The translations under genes and the position numbers were made by a program. Under the pieces are notes generated by a model. That model did no database searches, was not told where the DNA came from, and saw only the letters and a list, made by a program, of their open reading frames with translations. From Flavobacteriaceae bacterium NBU2977 (GTDB lineage Bacteria > Bacteroidota > Bacteroidia > Flavobacteriales > Flavobacteriaceae): 64,000 bases of DNA. Shown here in pieces: positions 55,019-64,000 of the stretch; position 1 is the stretch's first letter, and each line of letters opens with the position of its first letter. The stretch is taken from contig JAIOUW010000005.1 of NCBI GenBank assembly GCA_019931105.1, positions 1 through 64,000 of the forward strand, read 5' to 3'.

Positions 55019-56032
55019 ATGAAATTGAAAAAGCGGGCAATTGTCCAGTTCATTCTATCCTTATTTCTCATCTTTCTAATTATTTCCTGTGGCGGAAAAA
55101 AGCATGATTTCAAAATAGAGATTTTAGATGACGAGGCATTGCAATTGATCGACCCAAAAGCTGAAATCGATGTTATCGGCGAAGGTTTCGAGTGGACGGA
55201 AGGTCCCGTGTGGGTCGAAGAAGGTGGCTACCTTTTGTTTTCGGACATCCCGAACAATACGGTTTTCAAAATCGATAAGGATGGAAATTTATCCACGTAT
55301 TTAAAGCCTTCCGGTTATTTGGGAAGCGATGATTACGGTAAAGAACCGGGATCCAATGGTCTTCTGCTCGATAGCAACAACAAGCTAGTGCTCATGCAAC
55401 ATGGCGAACGAAGGGTGGCCAGAATGAAAACGGCGTTGGACGATCCGCGACCCGAATATGAGGCTTTGGCGGACAAATTCGAGGGTAAACGTTTTAACAG
55501 TCCGAATGACGGTGTTTATGATGCTTTGGGAAATCTATATTTTACGGACCCACCTTACGGATTGCCAAAGCAGATGGACGACCCGAACAAAGAACTTGAT
55601 TTTCAAGGAGTATACTGTCTCAAGACCTCGGGCGAAATCGTACTGGTCGATAAATTGACGCGGCCCAATGGTATTGCTTTTGCCCCTGACGGCCGACAAC
55701 TTTACGTAGCCGTTTCAGACCCCGAACATGCCGTATGGTATCGCTATGATATTAAGGCACCGGGCATTGTAGAGCATAAACGGTTATTTTATGATGCGAC
55801 CGATTTGATCGGGCAAGAAGGTCAACAGGGACTTCCCGATGGTATGAAAATGCACAGTAAAGGCTACTTGTTCGCCACCGGCCCTGGAGGATTGTTCATA
55901 TTCAACGAAAGGGGCCACCCCATAGCACGGATCTATACGGGCCAGGCTACGGCAAATTGTGCCTTCTCGACCGATGAGAAAACACTTTTTATGACCGCTG
56001 ATGATTATGTTTTGAAATTGGCCCTTCTATAG
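55019..56032 (+). CDS. SMP-30/gluconolactonase family lipoprotein
   Basis: A 337-residue lipoprotein (MKLKKRAIVQFILSLFLIFL ending IISCGG, lipobox Cys) with a six-bladed beta-propeller. Metal ligands fit the family: Glu in GFEWTEGPVW, Asn in SPNDGVYD and in RPNGIAFAPDG, and Asp in GLPDGMKMHSKG. It probably hydrolyses a sugar lactone in the periplasm. A frame from 54959 would add 20 residues before the lipoprotein signal; rejected. Its neighbours do not identify the sugar. Confidence 0.92.
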   Translation: MKLKKRAIVQFILSLFLIFLIISCGGKKHDFKIEILDDEALQLIDPKAEIDVIGEGFEWTEGPVWVEEGGYLLFSDIPNNTVFKIDKDGNLSTYLKPSGYLGSDDYGKEPGSNGLLLDSNNKLVLMQHGERRVARMKTALDDPRPEYEALADKFEGKRFNSPNDGVYDALGNLYFTDPPYGLPKQMDDPNKELDFQGVYCLKTSGEIVLVDKLTRPNGIAFAPDGRQLYVAVSDPEHAVWYRYDIKAPGIVEHKRLFYDATDLIGQEGQQGLPDGMKMHSKGYLFATGPGGLFIFNERGHPIARIYTGQATANCAFSTDEKTLFMTADDYVLKLALL

Positions 56033-56039
56033 AAATACA

Positions 56040-57488
56040 TTAGTTTCTAACAAAAGTAAAAAATGCCATTGGTGGATTTACCGTACTGCCATTGCCCAAA
56101 GGGGCGGTAGTAATCAAGGAAATAGGTTCGGCGGGATCCGTATCATCGTTGGCGGACGTAAAGTTCGGCCCACTGTCCGTTCCGGCATCGTACGAGATGG
56201 CATCCACGGTTAGATTCGATATGAATTCCCCATTATCGAAAAGGCCGATATTCTCAATGGCAACAAACCAATCAGGGCTCGGTGCGATCATACTTACGAA
56301 TGTAACGAAAGAGAATTCTTCGGTCACCTGAAGGGTGAAGGTCCGTTCAAGGGTGCCGTTCGGCAAACTGCCACCGTTCACGAAACTTAAGGCATTGCCG
56401 GCGCTGACTATTGCGCCTATTTCAGAGTCCAGGGGAGAGTTGGTTCCTGTTTCGGCCATGTTTTCGATTCCATCCGATGCCAACTCGCCATCTTCGAAGA
56501 AAGTGACACCTGGCTTATGCGCCATACCGACCGCCGCCGAAAAATGGTCGTTGGCAGGAAAATTAATGGGGTGGTTCGTTGCATTCCAGTTGCTGGTAAA
56601 GGTTACCGTGTACGAAGCGGTTTGCATATCGACGGTAATGAAGCCGGTTTTGGTCATTTCATTATCGCCCGCAGAATTGGTTGCGGTAAGCGTGACCGAA
56701 TAAGTTCCGAAATTATTGTAAGTAATGGTTGGGTTCTGCTCCGAACTGGTTGATGGACTACCCCCTTCAAATTCCCATGCCCATGATGTGGGTTCGTTTG
56801 CACTCGTATCTGTAAAAGTAATATCATTGCCACTGGTAATCGTCGTTGCAGATGCACTGAAGTCCGCTACTGGAGCAAATACCGGATCGGTAACCGTTAT
56901 AAATCCAGTTTTGATTTCCTCACCACTACCGTCGGCATTGGTGACCGTCAAGGTAACCGTATAGGTTCCAGCTGTAGTGTACGTAACGGTGGGGTTTTGG
57001 TCTGTACTCGTGTCGGGATCGCCACCCTCAAAATCCCACGCCCAATCGGTCGGCGATCCTGTACTGGTATCGGTAAATTCGATACTTTCCCCGGTTTCGA
57101 TCATGGTCGAGGTTGCTGTAAAGGCCGCCAAAGGAGGTGTCGTGGCATCGGTAACGTTTATGTAGCCTGCCTTGGTTTCGGTATCATCACCATCGTCGTT
57201 GGTAACCTTTAGGCTGACCGAAAAAGAACCCGAAGTATTATAGGTTACTGATGGGTTTTTGTCAGTACTACTTGCCGGATCACCTCCTTCAAAAGTCCAT
57301 TCATAACTGCTCGCATGTTGCGAACCATCAGTGAAATCAATAATAGTTCCCGTTTCCACATCGGTTTCGGAAGCGGAAAAATCAGCTACCGGTATGATGG
57401 GTTCCGTGGGAGTTTGAACCGGTCCATCATCTGAATTACAACTGATTAAGAAGAGCATACCGATACCAAACAAGAAGACTTTTTTCAT
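56040..57488 (-). CDS. PKD-repeat lipoprotein with C-terminal spondin domain
   Basis: A 482-residue surface lipoprotein: MKKVFLFGIGMLFLISC (lipobox Cys17) and then SDDGP, which may act as a lipoprotein export signal. Three PKD domains follow (each with PxADFSAS, FTDxS, WxFEGGxP and GTYTVTLTVTN-type strands). Residues ~300-480 resemble a Spondin_N domain: YTVTFTSNWNATNHPINFPA, HFSAAVGMAHKPG, and SPDWFVAIENIGLFDNGEFI. No catalytic domain was seen, so binding to a surface or matrix is likely. Convergent with the SMP-30 gene, 7 bp apart. Confidence 0.88.
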   Translation of the reverse strand: MKKVFLFGIGMLFLISCNSDDGPVQTPTEPIIPVADFSASETDVETGTIIDFTDGSQHASSYEWTFEGGDPASSTDKNPSVTYNTSGSFSVSLKVTNDDGDDTETKAGYINVTDATTPPLAAFTATSTMIETGESIEFTDTSTGSPTDWAWDFEGGDPDTSTDQNPTVTYTTAGTYTVTLTVTNADGSGEEIKTGFITVTDPVFAPVADFSASATTITSGNDITFTDTSANEPTSWAWEFEGGSPSTSSEQNPTITYNNFGTYSVTLTATNSAGDNEMTKTGFITVDMQTASYTVTFTSNWNATNHPINFPANDHFSAAVGMAHKPGVTFFEDGELASDGIENMAETGTNSPLDSEIGAIVSAGNALSFVNGGSLPNGTLERTFTLQVTEEFSFVTFVSMIAPSPDWFVAIENIGLFDNGEFISNLTVDAISYDAGTDSGPNFTSANDDTDPAEPISLITTAPLGNGSTVNPPMAFFTFVRN

Positions 57489-57621
57489 GACAAATTTTTA
57501 AGTTCAAAATGTTTTTTTCCTTTGAATTTGGAAAAGTTAAGGCCTAAAGATAGCCTTTTGGTATACGCCAAGTATCACGGAAATATCACGGTATCGATTA
57601 AGGCCAATGGTTTTTTTCCGC

Positions 57622-60033
57622 CTATTTTGGGCTAAGTATACTTTTATTAACCTGAACGGAGTCTACTTTTTCCCTTGAGAAATAAACGGGAAAATATCCA
57701 TCCTCGCTCCATTGATCGTACAAGTTTTTGTAAAATGGGTCTTCAGGATTCCCTGATTGCCCGGGAGGATTTGAACCAACTGTTTTGTCCCAATCATTGA
57801 CATCGACTATGATCCGGAAGGTGGCACCGTATAGTTGACTGTTCGCAATTCCGGTTGAACCGGGGGTGTGTTGGTTGCCTCCCCTAGGTTTGAGTTCGGT
57901 GTTGAGCTTTGCCTCTAACTCGGCATTGACCACCTCGCCCAAAGGATGTTTTATCTGAACGTGCTTGTAATCGGGCTGCCCATAGACCCATTTTGAAATA
58001 TCATCCCCAAATTTTTCGGTCATTCCTTGAACAGCGGATTGAAAAGTACCTATGAGGTATTCGTTTCTTTTTTGCAACGAACCCATTTTGATTTCAGGAT
58101 TTTCTATCCACTCGAGAAGTTTGGCCATTTGCATATACTGCATAAGGATTTCAGCTTCCGGATCGGGAAAATAATCCAATAACCTGTCCATCAGTTCCTT
58201 CTCCCACGCGACGTAAATACCCGCTGCAATAGAGGTTTTATCCAATCGAAAATCCCAATTGGCTAATTTATCCCTGACACTCGCCATTAATGGGCCTTCG
58301 GTTTCGAAGTTTTTTATTAGAGGAACCAGAGTTCTAGCCGGGATCGAGAAATAATCGGTCTGTAGTTCTTGCATTCTTTCAAGGTTCAATTTGGTCTGTG
58401 AACCTAAAACTTCGTTGATGCGCTGTCCGCGATAGGGGTCTGACCAAGTGAATCCGATAGCATCCCATTTTGTGTACGAATCAGGGGTTACATTTTGGTT
58501 GGCCGTGGCGATAAATCCTTCGGAAGGATTATAAACGTGCGGTTTTTCAATAATGGGGAGGTATCCGTCCCATTCATAACGGCCATCACCGGGTACGGGC
58601 ACGAGGCCACTATGGTTTTTCCGGATCGGGGCAATACCTACCGCCTGCCAACCGATATTTCCATCGGTGTCGGCCCAAATCATGTTTTCTCCGGGTATAT
58701 GACTGTAGTTGCAGGCGTCTCGAAATTCTTCCCAACTTTTGGCTTGATCCATGCGTAGCGAGGCCAAATACGGCGAACCGCCCGGTTCGAGCCACGCGCA
58801 GCGAACGGCATACGCCTTATGGTTGATCGAGTCGATATAGGTGACGGGTCCATGACGGGTATATTGCAGGTCTACTTGTCGATCATCACCGTTCTTAACC
58901 TTTATGGTTTCGGAAATCGTCTCCATGTCTTCCCAATTTCCTTGATAACGATATTGATTATGATTTTCAGGGTTGATATCATACACATACAGATCTTCAC
59001 CGTCGGTTTCATAGACGGTCAGGCCCCAGGCACCATATTCGTTATGCCCAATGGAAACCCCTGGAATTTCGGGTTCTCCGCCGCCGATGACGTTCCAACC
59101 GGGTGCCGACAGATGTACATAATACCGTAACGATGGAATGGCCAATCTTCGATGCGGGTCATTGGCCATGTATGCATGGCCGTTTTCTGAGAGGGCAGGG
59201 GAGGTCACCCAATTATTGCTTCCCAAAAAAACGTCATTGCTTTTCGGTTCGCCGATTGAAGATGGGTTTCCGGTATTTGAAACCGTACCTTCTTTGACCC
59301 GATATTCGGCAAGCAAATCCTCAGGTTCGAACTTGATAGGTTTGCGATAGGCATTGTACAGGTCTAAAATATCATCAGATAAAAGTGAACCATCGATCGC
59401 AGGATCTAATTCAATATCGGGGTCTTTGGGATGGAACCAAAGATATTCCTTTATTTTTTCCGAACCCACTTCTGCAGCGGCACGGCCAAAATCGAGCTCT
59501 TCGGTAATATTGCCCAAAAGTCCTTGGTGTCTTGAAATAATGACCTCGGGCGTCCATTTTTGAGGAAGGATATCCAACATCATAAAGGTAACCGGAAGCA
59601 GTTCCCGATTTTGCAAAACCTCTTCGATATACGCATTGACCCCATTGGTATAGGCGGTCAGAATCTCGACCCCGTCGGGGTGGTAATGCTCCATTTCGGT
59701 GGTCATATCGCCGCGAAACTTAAAAAGGCGCGTGCCGATATCGCGTTTCAATTCGCGTTCACCCAAAATTTCAGCTACTGTTCCAGTGGCCTGACGTCGC
59801 CATATCTCGAATTGAAACAGACGGTCTTTTGCCGCGCAATAACCTTGGGCGAAAAAAAGATCATGTTGGTTTTTGGCGTAGATATGGTTGATTCCCGCTT
59901 CATCACGAACGACCTCTACAGATGCTTTGAGTCCTTCAATTTTGGTTTCATTGATGTTAGGCTTCCATTTACATCCTTGGAAAATAAAGGATAGTAACGA
60001 AATACATAAAACAAGGACTCTTAATTTACGCAT
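57622..60033 (-). CDS. Penicillin acylase family protein (Ntn hydrolase), lipoprotein
   Basis: An 803-residue precursor of an Ntn amidohydrolase. The signal ends FIFQGC (lipobox Cys). The alpha-chain part starts GLKASVEVVRDEAGINHIYA and has FAQGYCAAKDRLFQFEIWRR; cleavage at GSNNWVTS would expose the catalytic Ser of the beta chain; later KDxxGNIGW and TANQNV match the oxyanion-site region. It probably deacylates an N-acyl compound (for example homoserine lactones or an antibiotic) in the envelope. Same strand as the sulfatase upstream. Confidence 0.92.
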   Translation of the reverse strand: MRKLRVLVLCISLLSFIFQGCKWKPNINETKIEGLKASVEVVRDEAGINHIYAKNQHDLFFAQGYCAAKDRLFQFEIWRRQATGTVAEILGERELKRDIGTRLFKFRGDMTTEMEHYHPDGVEILTAYTNGVNAYIEEVLQNRELLPVTFMMLDILPQKWTPEVIISRHQGLLGNITEELDFGRAAAEVGSEKIKEYLWFHPKDPDIELDPAIDGSLLSDDILDLYNAYRKPIKFEPEDLLAEYRVKEGTVSNTGNPSSIGEPKSNDVFLGSNNWVTSPALSENGHAYMANDPHRRLAIPSLRYYVHLSAPGWNVIGGGEPEIPGVSIGHNEYGAWGLTVYETDGEDLYVYDINPENHNQYRYQGNWEDMETISETIKVKNGDDRQVDLQYTRHGPVTYIDSINHKAYAVRCAWLEPGGSPYLASLRMDQAKSWEEFRDACNYSHIPGENMIWADTDGNIGWQAVGIAPIRKNHSGLVPVPGDGRYEWDGYLPIIEKPHVYNPSEGFIATANQNVTPDSYTKWDAIGFTWSDPYRGQRINEVLGSQTKLNLERMQELQTDYFSIPARTLVPLIKNFETEGPLMASVRDKLANWDFRLDKTSIAAGIYVAWEKELMDRLLDYFPDPEAEILMQYMQMAKLLEWIENPEIKMGSLQKRNEYLIGTFQSAVQGMTEKFGDDISKWVYGQPDYKHVQIKHPLGEVVNAELEAKLNTELKPRGGNQHTPGSTGIANSQLYGATFRIIVDVNDWDKTVGSNPPGQSGNPEDPFYKNLYDQWSEDGYFPVYFSREKVDSVQVNKSILSPK

Positions 60034-60134
60034 GGCTTAAATTTTTGGTCGATAACCGATTATCGAAAGATACTAAATTCAAGAATTTAACAGCGCAGTA
60101 ATCGTAAATTCGGCAATTTGCCTCATGAAATGAG

Positions 60135-61514
60135 TTATTTAGACACCTTTTTTATCAAGGTATCGCACTTTTGCCTTAGCTCTTGCAGAACCTTGCGGTA
60201 ATCTTTGGAATTGACGAGATTATGCATCTCGTTCGGGTCATTTTCTAGGTCATAAAGTTCTTCCCAATTTGGGTCGTCTCGGTATCGGAAATACTTATAT
60301 TTATCGGTACGAACTCCTTCACTGGCAGGTATAGGTTCAAAATTCCAGAGGTGTTCGAACAGCAATTCTTTCCTTTTCTTCGGATGCCTGCCATTCGTTT
60401 TGGTGTATTCTTTTAAACTCTGTCCTTGATATGTTTTGGGAATATCGACTTTTGCAAAATCGAGGATGGTGGATGGAACATCGATGTTCAAAACCATATC
60501 ATCGACGGTCATTCCTCCTTTTTCTTTCGGATTGTAGATTATCAAGGGAACGCGTAAAGAGGGTTCGTACATGAGCCATTTTCCGGCCAATTGGCGTTCG
60601 CCCATGAAGTAACCGTTATCGCCCATTAAAATGATTACCGTGTTCTTGTCGATTCCTTGGTTTTCGAGGGTCTTTCGAATCCTTCCGAGGGCGGCATCGA
60701 TTCCGCTGATCATCCGATAATAACCTTTGACCATATTTTGATACTTTTCTGGCGTGTCGTAACGCCATCTCCATCGCGCACGGTTAAAACCTTCGCGGAC
60801 GGCCTCCGGTAGTTTGTTGAAATCGCTTGTTCCATCCATTAAGGGGTCGGGTATCGCGATATCTTGGTAGAGCGAATCTAAAGCCACTGGCCAGAAATAT
60901 TGGTATGGAGAGGAATCGACGGCATGGGGCGCATGAAAACTAAGGGAAAGCGCAAAAGGTCTGTCGTTTGGGGCATTTTTTATGAAACCTATGGCCTCAT
61001 CGGCCATAACATCGGTAAGGTGCCTTTGTTGGGTGCCATTTTCATTCAACCTAAAATATCCGCCCTGTTGTTTGGGCCGGTAGACATCGAACAAGAGAGA
61101 GTCTTGTTGGTTTTCGAAATTGACCCCGAACTTGCCGAAGAAGCCATTATGATAACCGGCACTTTTTAATAATGTAAAATAGGTCTGGGCAATGAATCGC
61201 GTTTTTAATGGCGGCTGTCGAAACGTATAATCGTGCTTTCTTTCATATAGTCCGGTCATAATACTGGCCCTGCTGGCCGCACAGATCGGGGTGGTAACGA
61301 ATGCATTCTTGAAATAAGTGCCATCGACCGCAAGACGATCCATATTAGGGGTCTTTATAATAGCATTGCCCGAATGACCCAGGGCATCCCAACGTTGGTC
61401 GTCGGTCAAAATAAAAATGATGTTGGGGCGATCGTTCTGTGCTTGAATTTGGCAGCAAAGTGCAAAGGGCAGAAGACTAAATCCAAATAGCAAAACTGAA
61501 ATTAAGAAGCGCAT
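60135..61514 (-). CDS. Formylglycine-dependent sulfatase (S1 family), exported
   Basis: A 459-residue sulfatase. A signal peptide (LLPFALCCQIQAQ) leads to the metal motif FILTDDQRWDALG and the modification site PICAASRASIMTGLY; CxAxR means the Cys becomes formylglycine by an anaerobic-type maturase. MGDNGYFMGERQLAGKW supplies the second metal and sulfate contacts; YDLENDPNEMHNL is the usual C-terminal motif. It probably removes sulfate from an algal polysaccharide or host glycan. No SusC/SusD or glycoside hydrolase is nearby, and no maturase gene is in the window. Confidence 0.94.
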   Translation of the reverse strand: MRFLISVLLFGFSLLPFALCCQIQAQNDRPNIIFILTDDQRWDALGHSGNAIIKTPNMDRLAVDGTYFKNAFVTTPICAASRASIMTGLYERKHDYTFRQPPLKTRFIAQTYFTLLKSAGYHNGFFGKFGVNFENQQDSLLFDVYRPKQQGGYFRLNENGTQQRHLTDVMADEAIGFIKNAPNDRPFALSLSFHAPHAVDSSPYQYFWPVALDSLYQDIAIPDPLMDGTSDFNKLPEAVREGFNRARWRWRYDTPEKYQNMVKGYYRMISGIDAALGRIRKTLENQGIDKNTVIILMGDNGYFMGERQLAGKWLMYEPSLRVPLIIYNPKEKGGMTVDDMVLNIDVPSTILDFAKVDIPKTYQGQSLKEYTKTNGRHPKKRKELLFEHLWNFEPIPASEGVRTDKYKYFRYRDDPNWEELYDLENDPNEMHNLVNSKDYRKVLQELRQKCDTLIKKVSK

Positions 61515-61638
61515 GGTTCAATAGGTCTGGCATGATTCTTAAATGTACTAAATTTTTGAACCAACGTTTATTTTTGAAAAAAGCCATCCCTTAAGAGGCC
61601 CTTTTTTATACCAGCTCTATTGATAACCTTCTTCTCGG

Positions 61639-64000
61639 TTAATCCACCATAAAAATCGCGTTGGCAAAAAAGAGTTTGCCGTTCTCCCAAAATCCCCTGA
61701 ACAGGGGGTTGTCTACCATATAAATGACCTGCCCGTTACCATGGTTTTCTGTGCCGAAAACCAAAGTTTTCGCAATTTTTTTCTGGGCCTCGCTACCCGC
61801 AAAGCCTGCCACGGGCTTCGTTTCGTTACCCATGTATACCACGGTGCCACCTTCAAGGTACTCATAGGCATCTTGCCCCAATTTTAGCGTGAAATACGTG
61901 TCTTCGTACCCATAGGCCAATGGATGGGTCTTATCTACTTTTGTCTTGAAAATAGCACCGGTAATGGCTTCTTTCATACCCTCGCGTTGACCGGCGTCAT
62001 AAGACAGTACTTCGATGTCGGTCGTATCTTGTTCTTTTTTACGGGCCTTTATACCAAAACCTTTTTCGCCATCGATACCTTTAATGGCACCGCCCATGGC
62101 AATGAGCTTGCCACCGTTGCCTACCCATTCTTTCAAGGTCTCCAAATCACTGTCTTTGAAAAAACCCTGATAGCCCCATCCGCCTGGCAATATAAGTACA
62201 TCGTATTCAGAGAGGTCGACTTGGGACCAATAATCGGAATCAAGAATGGTTACGGGGTAGTTCAACTGTTGCTCGAAGAAATGCCAAATTTCACCGAAGC
62301 GTAGGGTAGAAGTCGGTCCGCCCGAAAGCATTGCAATTTTTACATCATCGACCATTTGAACATAGCGTGAACCAAAATCCTTACCGCTCTCGACGAAACC
62401 GGTGGTCGTGGCTACTAGATTCTTATTGTGCTTGGTCGAAGCACTTTTCAAGATCGACGCATAGTCTTTGTTGTTCTTGTTGTCGGCTCTTGTTATGATC
62501 AAACTACCGCGCTTGAAATTGCCCTCTACCGTTTTGAAAGGCTTTTTGGCGAAACGTACGCGTATTTTTTGTTGTAGCAGATCGGCCAAAAAACGGGCAT
62601 CGTCCATACTGTTCCAATCCGTAATGTAGGCATAGGCATTTTCGTCGATATTGTTATTGACCATCGGTGTAGCAGGTGTGCCTGTCGTACCGACCTCGAC
62701 ACTCGAGGCAATCGCCTTGAGACCATAGGCATAGGGCAACGACCAAGCGGTAATATCATAGGTCAATGAATCGCTCAGCTTGGCATTGGGTTCAAAAAGT
62801 ACTTTTACCAAAGTGCCTTTGGGTTGGTTGGTGGAAATTACAAGGCTGTTCCCTTCAGACCTAAAACTTCCGTTCTTGCCGGTACTATAGTCAAAACCTT
62901 TGATCGTACCTATTTCGGCGGTTCCAAATTCGATTTTATGTTGGCGCAACAATTTCATCAGTGCATGCATATTGCCCTGATTTCCATCAAGCACATAACT
63001 CTTGTACTTGAAATTTTTTCTTTGGTAGAATTTTCTGAATTCGGCATTCAATTTTTCGGCATTGGTCGTGGCTACCTCTACGGTTGACAATCCGGTTGTA
63101 TGGTGATGGGCTATTCTATCCTTTAGGGTCAAGGTATCACCGATGCTTGTAATAACCCCGATTCCTGCACGACCACTGCCACCTTGTTCAAAGGTCATTC
63201 CGATACCCCCGTTATACGTTGGGTAGGTATCGCCATAACTCGGATAGAAAAGGTCGAAAATTTCCTTGGTAAAATAGAACCATCCGTTGGCATCGAAATA
63301 CTTGGCGTGATTTTTTCCTATGGTCTTTTGAAATTCCCTTTGAAAAGGAGTGATAACTTCATGAAAAGGTTCGGCAGCAGGTGCAAAGTAATAAGGACTG
63401 TTCACCCCCTGTTCATGAAAATCGACATGTACGTGCGGCAGCCACTCATTGAACATTTTAAGTCGTTGCTGGCTTTCTATCTGGGTCAACCAAGCCCAAT
63501 CACGGTTCAGGTCGAACATATAATGGTTCGCCCGACCGTTCAACCAACCCTCATTGTGCTCTTTGCTATTAGGGTCTACATTGTTCGGGGTATTCTTATT
63601 TTGATTGTACCAGTTCACATAGCGATCTCGACCATCAGGGTTTATACATGGGTCGATAAGAACGACTGTATTCTCCAAATAACCGCTTTTGTTCGTCAAT
63701 AAGTCGTATATGGTCTGCATAGAGGCTTCGGTGCTGACACTCTCATTGCCATGTACGTTATAGCTCATCCAGACGATGGCCTTCTCTGCATTACTTTCGC
63801 CTGTGGTGCTCTTCAAGTGTTCCAAGCGAATGTTTTCGAGGTTTGTCATATTGGTGGCTGAAGAAACGATTGCCAACAGCAGCGGTCGGCGTTCGTTCGT
63901 TTGGCCATATTCCTGTAATCTTACCCTGGCTGGATCTGCCTTGGCCAAGTATTCATAGTAATCCACTACCTGATGGTGCCGCGTGAATTGTGTGCCAAGC
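61639..64000 (-). CDS. M14 zinc carboxypeptidase with glutamine-amidotransferase-like C-terminal domain (5'-truncated)
   Basis: At least 787 residues; the frame runs past the right edge without a start (LGTQFTRHHQVVDYYEYLA is in frame just before the edge), so the N-terminus with the signal peptide is missing. The M14 peptidase domain shows the zinc HxxE in YNVHGNES, Arg in NPDGRDRY, the third ligand in HVHVDFHEQG, and the catalytic Glu in TFEQGGSGRAG. After a linker of uncertain fold, residues near the end resemble a ThuA/GATase-like domain (KIAMLSGGPTSTLRFGEIWH, VLILPGGWGYQG). Probably digests peptides outside the cell. Confidence 0.9.
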   Translation of the reverse strand, partial: LGTQFTRHHQVVDYYEYLAKADPARVRLQEYGQTNERRPLLLAIVSSATNMTNLENIRLEHLKSTTGESNAEKAIVWMSYNVHGNESVSTEASMQTIYDLLTNKSGYLENTVVLIDPCINPDGRDRYVNWYNQNKNTPNNVDPNSKEHNEGWLNGRANHYMFDLNRDWAWLTQIESQQRLKMFNEWLPHVHVDFHEQGVNSPYYFAPAAEPFHEVITPFQREFQKTIGKNHAKYFDANGWFYFTKEIFDLFYPSYGDTYPTYNGGIGMTFEQGGSGRAGIGVITSIGDTLTLKDRIAHHHTTGLSTVEVATTNAEKLNAEFRKFYQRKNFKYKSYVLDGNQGNMHALMKLLRQHKIEFGTAEIGTIKGFDYSTGKNGSFRSEGNSLVISTNQPKGTLVKVLFEPNAKLSDSLTYDITAWSLPYAYGLKAIASSVEVGTTGTPATPMVNNNIDENAYAYITDWNSMDDARFLADLLQQKIRVRFAKKPFKTVEGNFKRGSLIITRADNKNNKDYASILKSASTKHNKNLVATTTGFVESGKDFGSRYVQMVDDVKIAMLSGGPTSTLRFGEIWHFFEQQLNYPVTILDSDYWSQVDLSEYDVLILPGGWGYQGFFKDSDLETLKEWVGNGGKLIAMGGAIKGIDGEKGFGIKARKKEQDTTDIEVLSYDAGQREGMKEAITGAIFKTKVDKTHPLAYGYEDTYFTLKLGQDAYEYLEGGTVVYMGNETKPVAGFAGSEAQKKIAKTLVFGTENHGNGQVIYMVDNPLFRGFWENGKLFFANAIFMVD

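Overview
The window looks like chromosome of a Flavobacteriaceae bacterium (Bacteroidota), probably marine. Signs of this are a type IX secretion (T9SS) type B C-terminal domain beside a PorP/SprF protein, the Bacteroidota-specific run rpmB-rpmG-DUF4295-ftsY, many lipoproteins, an almost complete lack of Shine-Dalgarno sites, and repeated matches to the Bacteroidota -7 promoter box TAnnTTTG. No rRNA, tRNA, transposase, integrase or CRISPR array was seen. Species cannot be named from the sequence.

Layout. 1-5.4 kb: a surface module made of a giant collagen-like (Gly-X-Y) protein cut by the left edge, a TSP3/cadherin-like protein with a T9SS CTD, and its PorP/SprF partner. 5.4-7.8 kb: idi, a pterin synthase, manA and a small conserved protein. 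7.8-12.7 kb (minus): methyltransferase, membrane-TPR glycosyltransferase-like protein, GT2 glycosyltransferase and a DUF4369 lipoprotein, possibly a protein- or envelope-glycosylation unit. 12.8-22.8 kb (minus): DUF819 membrane protein, a tandem pair of DUF5916 outer-membrane proteins, an SPFH/DUF4177/Arc-type operon with a dyad-rich operator region, and a class A penicillin-binding protein. 23-31.9 kb: S1/P1 nuclease, AlkB coupled to a frameshifted AraC regulator, a secreted protein, DoxX and MOSC proteins, an ECF sigma factor with a membrane partner, and a symporter plus myo-inositol oxygenase pair. 32-35.8 kb: htpG, a FabH-like enzyme and a CoA-binding protein.

35.8-46.5 kb is mainly housekeeping: a symporter, recR, a 2-oxo-acid dehydrogenase E2, an outer-membrane protein, a methyltransferase, an exonuclease, an FAH-family enzyme, a lone Hpt protein, cinA, rpmB, rpmG, DUF4295 and ftsY. 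46.5-51.5 kb is AT-richer accessory DNA (SDR, AraC regulator, membrane protein, NAD(P)-binding protein, DUF4143 ATPase) between ftsY and rimO. 51.6-64 kb holds an amidase, rimO, an SMP-30 lactonase, a PKD/spondin lipoprotein, a penicillin acylase, a sulfatase and an M14 peptidase cut by the right edge; these are mostly exported degradative proteins.

The strongest candidates for undescribed biology are the collagen-like/CTD/SprF trio, whose giant protein has no recognisable sorting domain but a distinctive ~100-residue C-terminal domain; the glycosyltransferase-TPR operon; and the SPFH operon with its TGATAT operator array. Several gene starts were placed inside longer open frames because a -7 promoter box lies within the N-terminal extension.
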